This document shows, one piece after another, positions 59,924 to 64,000 of a stretch of DNA of 64,000 bases (the first letter of the stretch is position 1; every line of letters starts with the position of its first letter). The DNA lies in the NCBI GenBank assembly GCA_024734555.1, contig JANPWX010000215.1, positions 2,760,385-2,824,384 of the forward strand, given 5' to 3'. Under the pieces are notes generated by a model, which did no database searches, had not been told where the DNA came from, and saw only the letters and a list, made by a program, of their open reading frames with translations. The stretch is from Trochalopteron elliotii. Lineage: Eukaryota; Chordata; Aves; Passeriformes; Leiothrichidae. The translations under genes were made by a program, and so were the position numbers.

Positions 59924-62900
59924 GTAAGCCTACTCTTGAATTCAGAAGTGTTTTTGACATTGAATCAGACTCAGAACTTCATTCTAATTCAAAATTAATT
60001 CAGGCGTTTGTCATTCTATTTATAGGCTTTTGTAAAAAATGAGTGAGTATTTCGAGAAAACTAGTAACAATCAAAAGCAATGTGAATATTCCCGCAGGTT
60101 TTCAATGATCCATCACAAAAATTTTCATGGATTCTATAAAGTAAGATTATCTATTAACTCTATTATTATGCTAAAATAATAAGCACGTTCATTTAGATTC
60201 TTCCATTTATTTTAACTTCAAAGCATTCTGGTGCAGTCATCCAGCCAACGGCCCACACAACATTTCTGGCCTCGAGGCTGACTCAATCCAGGCAGATTTA
60301 TCTTTTGAAAAGCTGGTACCACTATTCTGAGACAGGAAAAAAGCTTCTGACTGAGAGTAAGGGTTGCCAGACATGACTCAGTCCCCAAACCCAGAATCTT
60401 GTGCTATGCAGTGTTTAAAATGTCATTTCACATTAAAAAGTTATCTAAAAAATAAAAGAAAAAAAAAAAGAGAGAGGGAGAGAAGGAAACTGGCACCATG
60501 CCTACATTCCTCCCGAGCCAATTTTGCACTTGCCCAATTGCAAGCAAAAGTAGAACCTGCATTTGGATGCATTTTTGTGAATGGCTGTCTTACAAAGCCA
60601 GTGAAGCTCAAGAAACAATAAAGTAATGGCTGTTTTACAGTCATATATGGTTATGGTGTATCTGCTGAGGTATGGCCACTAAACCAAGTGTGATATGGAA
60701 TGTGTGAATGTGATTTGCTTTGACCTTGGTATGTGAGGGTATCACCAAGCATATATTTTCACTCAGACATGTAACTTTCCATTGGACCAGAGCGAGCATG
60801 CACTGGGATGTGTGATTTGTGTTTTTGTAAGAGAGGGAGGGGGCCTGAACTAGGCATGGGATCTTTGATGTAGTAAATATCCTCAATTACGGAGTCTGGA
60901 TGGAAAGAAAAAGGTGAGAAGGTCAGATTGTGACTAAGGAGGTAAAAGGAACACAAAGACTGTGTCTTCCTTTGTACTCACCTAACAGTAACTTGTGAAC
61001 CATTTCTATCTTAGCACTATTTTGACCTGTTTAAAGGTCATGCATAAGAGAGCAAAAAAGAGAAAGCTTTCTTTGTCAGCTCTTATAAAGATGCACAAGG
61101 GACAGGGACAGTCTGGCCTGATCTAATCAAAATTCTGAATATCCAAGCACATTTCAGAAGGATAATTAAAGCTGATAATGTTAAATAAAAGTTTGTGTCT
61201 CTTCTTGTGTCAATAAGTCTTCTGTATTTGACTGACCGAATATTTAAAAAAAAATAGATTTAACTGGAACTTAACCTTCAAACAAAAAGATTACATTTTC
61301 TCTTCTTTTCATCTATTGATATTCATATCTCTTGCAACTTATCAAAAATTTTCAAAATAGGACTAGTTATGAAAAACCAAATCACTGAGATTTTTACTCC
61401 AACAACACTGTAAAGATCTTATCAAAAAATTGGCGAAGTGTATCACCTGCTCAGACATGAAAGCGTGTGATTTCAAGTGAGCTGATTTCATATGAACTGA
61501 AAAGCCCAGTGTAGAAAAGCCTATGACTCAGCTGTAAGACATTTCATTGCATGAGAGCCTCCATGTGCCATTTAAAATGTATAAGTGTCATCATAAACCT
61601 CCCACTCTCCTAAGAATAGAGCTATCACTGGACCCTGTTATCTTACAACCCCAAGGTACAGTATGATAATGATACTGCTTAACATCAGTGTACAGAGAGA
61701 GAAAACACTGGAGATGCCGCAAGCATCTCAACTATAAAGAAAATCAAATTAAAATATTAATTTACTGATTAATATAACATTAGATGACCCATTTCTCCAG
61801 CTTGTTAAACAACAAAGACTTGCAAAACTAAATAAGGGCCTAAGAGATAAGTGTTTTAAGAATTCCCATAGAGATGTTTAGCTCCTTTTTAAACATCATT
61901 AAAGATGTACTTTGCATATAACAGGCAGTTTTATTTTTTTTGCTGCACTGACAACTCCTGCTTGTTTTTATTAACATACACTTTCAAAAAAGGTTACAAA
62001 GCGAGCAGTTTGGTCACAGAGTTTGAACAATCAGCTCATACTGTAGAATAAAAGAACATGAGTACAAGGCAGACTTTGGAGGAAAGAGAATAAAATCATG
62101 CAGGTAAACCATGGTGCTAAGGGTTTAAAGCTTGATAAGTAAGCATGCAAAAAAAATAAATAAAAATTAACCATTTTCATACTCTGTGCCTGGAAAATGC
62201 AGAGGAGAAAAGATTCTTTCCTGATCTATTTAATATAAAATGCTTGCTCTTTGGGAATATGGAAAATTGCAATACATTTTTGGACAGGAAATGGCAACCT
62301 AATTTAAAATAACTTACTTCAAAACTAAAAATACCATAGTTAAATTCTATAGCAATTTTATCCCCATTGGAGCATGGTAATGTCCCATGACATGAGAATA
62401 TTGCTTGAAATTTTGTACTATATTTTACTGAAAAATGTTAATAGAAATATTTAGTGAGGTTTTTAAAAACTATCTTTCTGTATAAGCAAAATCCTCATAG
62501 TATTAGAATTGTCATTGAACTCATATGAGAAAATATATGATTTGCTAGGTGAAGAAACTGTGAATCTTCTCTTTCCATGGAAAAATGCCTTTGTCTTTTC
62601 CTTAGTAATCCAAAAGATATGAGACTGAGCACGGATATTCACCTTGTATGTCAATACCATGTGTATTTTAAAGTGAGCTCAAAGGGAAGAGAGAGCTACA
62701 AATTCCAGACTGGTCAGAAAAAAAACACACTACTTCTGTAACAGGTACTTAACATTCTCCTGGCAAAATTTTGCCTTTCTGGCCTTGGTCCCATCATGCA
62801 TGTAATTATGTGGGTTAGAAATAAGTCAGCTTGGGCTTCCTAAAATACAGGGGGATGTGTGTGAGTTTGTTCCCTGTATGTGCAGTGTTCCAAGTTCTTA

Positions 62901-64000
62901 TCCCTCTCCTTTTTGTTCTTGTCCCCAGTCACTGCCTCCAGGGTACCAGCTTTCCTTATCCCCGCTCCCATGGCAACAACTCTCTGTTCCAGCAGTAGTG
63001 GCTCTGTCTCTTCATCTCCTCCTTCTGCAGCTACGTTTGCAACTTAGAAGTAGCTTGATTTTCTGTAACTACTTTATTTCCTTTATTTATCAGGCCATGT
63101 GTGTTTGTTCCAAAACCTCTACTGTGAATATACTGATTCTGTGACACTACTTTAACCAAAGTGAGTCCAGGCCTGTTTTCTTTCTTCTCCCAACCTATCC
63201 TGAATTATTCTCTTCTATGCTTGGCTCTCTGAAAGAGGAAAGAATTATTATTATTTTAAACATTGTCCTCCCACTTATCCATGGCAGGAGCAGCACAAAT
63301 TGAATTGAAACAGCAAACATTTTAAAATGTAAATTAGATTAAGAAAGGTTAGTGTTGTATGTGTTTAAAAACAGTCCAACTGCCACCACCATTTTTGTAG
63401 GCAGTTTGTGCACAGAAAAGAAGATGTGAATTTTTGAAACAATCTGCTAGCATCAAATGAGAAAAAGATTTTAGAACAACCATTCCTGTTGATTTTTGGT
63501 TGGCTCCTTAATATGCTTTATAACACAAAATATTCATGTTGGACCATGATTCAATCATGTAAACAATCCAGTAGCTGCTAACAGTTGCAGAATAAATATG
63601 CAGCCTTTTGAAATGCTGAAAGTACATGGGCCTAAAATAAAAATTAAAAAATATTTAAAACACAGAGAAGAAAAAGGGGGAGAGAGGAGAACAGTTTAAC
63701 ATTAGGAAACGAGTAAAGATCCAGTGTGGGAGTTATAAATCTCAGGGACATTGTAACAGAATCAATTGATAGATTACAGTAAATTTGTGATTTGCTGACT
63801 TGTGATTTTTTGGAATGAAACGATGTTGCTGCTAAAGAATATATCAGTGTGCATTACAATAAGTAGCAAGTTCTCCACTTTTCTCTTACAAAATGATTTT
63901 TGTTTACTATAAATCACTTGATTTCATTTTAAGAGCTAAAGGTTTGGGGCCTGTAATTCTTGTTAATCTTGATGGGAAACACAGGATATTTAGCAATTGT
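59924..64000. other. Unique AT-rich noncoding DNA
   Basis: No gene is recognised to the end of the window. A purine run (A9 then GAGAGAGGGAGAGAAGG) lies near 60460-60487. 61760-61990 (TGATTAATATAAC, AACATCATTAAAG, TTTGCATATAAC, TTTATTAACATAC) has weak regulatory texture. The 95-codon plus frame at 62857-63144 is Ser/Leu/Pro-rich from a CT-rich stretch and not credible as a gene. Confidence 0.5.

Overview
The window reads as vertebrate nuclear DNA, almost certainly from a bird. It is AT-rich, CpG-poor and thinly populated with transposons. The recognisable interspersed repeats are CR1 LINE 3' ends, two of which keep the ATTCTATGA-type terminal motif typical of avian CR1, plus worn MIR-like (tRNA-derived) SINE relics. 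No bacterial features are present: no operons, no ribosome-binding sites and no dense coding. I could not recognise a single protein-coding exon, rRNA, tRNA or known microRNA. The longest open frames (142 and 162 codons) match no family I know and look like chance. The window is best described as a gene desert or the inside of a very long intron.

Layout. 1-10.7 kb: plain AT-rich DNA with one MIR-like SINE near 1.0 kb, a short trinucleotide repeat near 4.7 kb and a second SINE relic near 10.7 kb. 11-23 kb: a polypyrimidine tract, a 27-bp tandem duplication (11.77 kb), a possible conserved regulatory block (14.6-14.9 kb) and two perfect inverted repeats (18.8 and 22.65 kb). 23-28.5 kb: a GC-richer patch (23.1-23.5 kb), a perfect 22-unit GGGAA array (23.79 kb), a candidate conserved block (24.24-24.48 kb), an AT array (27.6 kb) and a perfect 13-bp-stem hairpin (28.32 kb). 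29-34.6 kb: a CR1 copy on the minus strand, a long T/G tract (33.6 kb) and a minus-strand MIR-like relic (34.5 kb). 35-37.3 kb: a G-quadruplex motif (35.08 kb), the best candidate developmental enhancer or conserved noncoding block (35.27-36.07 kb) and a second G-quadruplex motif (36.76 kb). 39-46.3 kb: a CR1 3' end (39.2 kb), a promoter-like CCAAT/TATA pair (41.9 kb), an old amniote-type CR1 on the minus strand (43.9-44.5 kb) and an internal CR1 fragment (46.1 kb). 46.6-64 kb: another homeobox/POU-rich block (46.6 kb), a GC-rich patch (50.93-51.37 kb), small palindromes and one segment flanked by good splice signals (59.59-59.92 kb).

Nothing here forms a multi-gene system, and I found no convincing novel biological system. 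The most useful leads are the possible enhancer block at 35.3-36.1 kb, the uninterrupted G4-capable GGGAA array, the 13-bp hairpin, and the degraded CR1 at 43.9-44.5 kb. Claims of conservation or repeat family rest on recognition by eye; no alignment was run.
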